This document shows positions 63,068 to 64,000 of a DNA stretch of 64,000 bases, piece by piece. The number at the start of each line of letters is the position of its first letter. Position 1 is the first letter of the stretch. A model generated the notes under the pieces. That model ran no database searches. It saw only the letters and a program-made list of their open reading frames with translations, and was not told the origin of the DNA. The translations under genes and the position numbers were made by a program. Source of the stretch: Takifugu bimaculatus (lineage: Eukaryota; Chordata; Actinopteri; Tetraodontiformes; Tetraodontidae); assembly GCA_004026145.2 (NCBI GenBank), contig SWLE01000518.1, forward strand, positions 52,501 to 116,500, written 5' to 3'.

Positions 63068-64000
63068 GTCAGTCAGAGATGATCCAGTACTTTTCCAGGT
63101 GTAACTAGTTAGACAATAAATGTTTCCATGTTTGATCTTTGTTATAAACGTAGTGTTACAGTTCTCAGAAAAAAGACCACACAGGACAGATTTGCAGTAT
63201 TAAATTGGTTGTGGAAATCTGCCCCATGTGAGGATGGTCATCAATGACTAGAAAGGAAGTATCAGTTGTAGATTTGTCTTGTTTTATTTTAGGCTGGCCA
63301 CAAAACCGCCCAAACATTCAGACCAATCAAAAATGGTTCTTCCTGTCTTTTAAAGATCAGAAGGAAAACTAGAAACCCCAAAAAGAAAGCTGCTGCAGTG
63401 TGCCATGCCCCTTCTCTCCTGAGAAAAGCCATCCCAAAAAAGAGAAAAGCCCAAGTGTGAAGTGAGCACCCTGTTAAACCTTGGTACCGAAAGCCTGCAG
63501 TCATTCTCATCTGAGGTGGCTTCATTCCAGCCAGAAGCCCAAACCTGCCTCCCTCTTAAAGGGGCAGCAGGTCAGTCCAACCACAGAAACCTTCATGAAG
63601 ATCTGAAGCTTTCAGCATCCACAATTGTTGCACCTCACTTCCATTGGAGTCCAAATCAGAAGTCAACAAGTTGATTCTCCACCGATTCTACACAATGCAA
63701 CCATTTTAAAAAGGTTTCCATCCATACGTTTTCACACATTTTTATATAAATCTGTTTGTTCATCGCCTCCTTCTGTTGTAATGGTCATTAAAGAAAATGA
63801 CCTTATTGGAGTTTTTCTCCTCACAAATATGACTTTCTATGAACGATGCAATAAATGCAGCTGCAATCTAAGACAATATGGAAGTATGTGTATATAATAG
63901 TAGTGGAAGTAGCTCATAAAATAATACATTTGCTCTTCTCATCTCTCTATGTTATTAAGGAAAACCTGCTCTTAGTCAACAACATCTAAGACATCAACCA
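63068..64000. other. Region after the last visible LRR exon
   Basis: Donor GTCAGTC at 63068 leads into sequence without a further LRR or B30.2 exon. 63290-63660 is A-rich with no domain. Confidence 0.45.

Overview
The window is eukaryotic and fits a teleost fish genome. Evidence for this is a multi-exon vertebrate gene with GT-AG introns, a fish-type FISNA-NACHT-LRR gene, and a transposon mix typical of teleosts: Ty3/gypsy chromoviruses, a Gmr1-like gypsy, an APE-type LINE, Penelope-like elements, a Tc1/mariner relative and a pogo-like MITE. Two host genes are recognised. jakmip3 (minus strand) has 20 coding exons from 31881 down to 9095, covering about 780 codons; its last exon(s) are not in the window. 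An NLRC3-like NLR gene (plus strand) starts at 59318, with two short N-terminal exons, one large FISNA-NACHT exon and two LRR exons before the sequence becomes unrecognisable.

Layout: 1-683 is a minisatellite. 1027-8163 is a decayed plus-strand gypsy element into which a 4.2-kb Gmr1-like gypsy (2881-7089, minus strand, 4-bp target duplication) has jumped. 8173-8475 is a 25-bp minisatellite. 9095-31881 is jakmip3. Its introns hold a large array containing telomere-like hexamers (10543-16375), itself split by a full-length LINE (12060-15437), several minisatellites at splice sites, and a 5.5-kb gypsy chromovirus (21326-26845) filling almost a whole intron. 33590-35640 is another gypsy fragment. 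35640-52000 is a cluster of Penelope-like element (PLE) copies, all on the minus strand, broken up by a 2.65-kb mariner-like transposon (42144-44798), a Tc1-like fragment and a pogo-like MITE (48092-48764). 54405-55259 is a solo LTR with a 5-bp target duplication. 55340-55590 is a nicotinic-receptor exon fragment. 56403-57204 is a fragment of a non-LTR element with a PD-(D/E)XK-like domain. From about 57.9 kb on is NLR territory, with two related copies of a promoter-like segment.

The most interesting system is the PLE family. Each better-preserved copy has a first ORF ending in an SGNH/GDSL-hydrolase-like domain with recognisable GDSN, PGA, GIND and D-x-x-H blocks. The PLE reverse transcriptase/GIY-YIG ORF lies in the -1 frame. 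In two independent copies the join is the same heptamer T TTT TTA followed by GGA TAA, which looks like a programmed -1 ribosomal frameshift site. A hammerhead-like remnant lies upstream of one copy. Almost every mobile element here is disabled: integrase cores deleted, the RT YxDD box deleted, or frameshifts. The LINE and the mariner-like element are each one small indel away from intact.

The host gene also shows marks of repeat invasion. The intron between jakmip3 exons 7 and 8 has a GC donor and takes its likely branch-point region from an antisense LTR remnant. The exon 5 acceptor is preceded by a UG-repeat tract. All 20 jakmip3 exons are multiples of three nucleotides.
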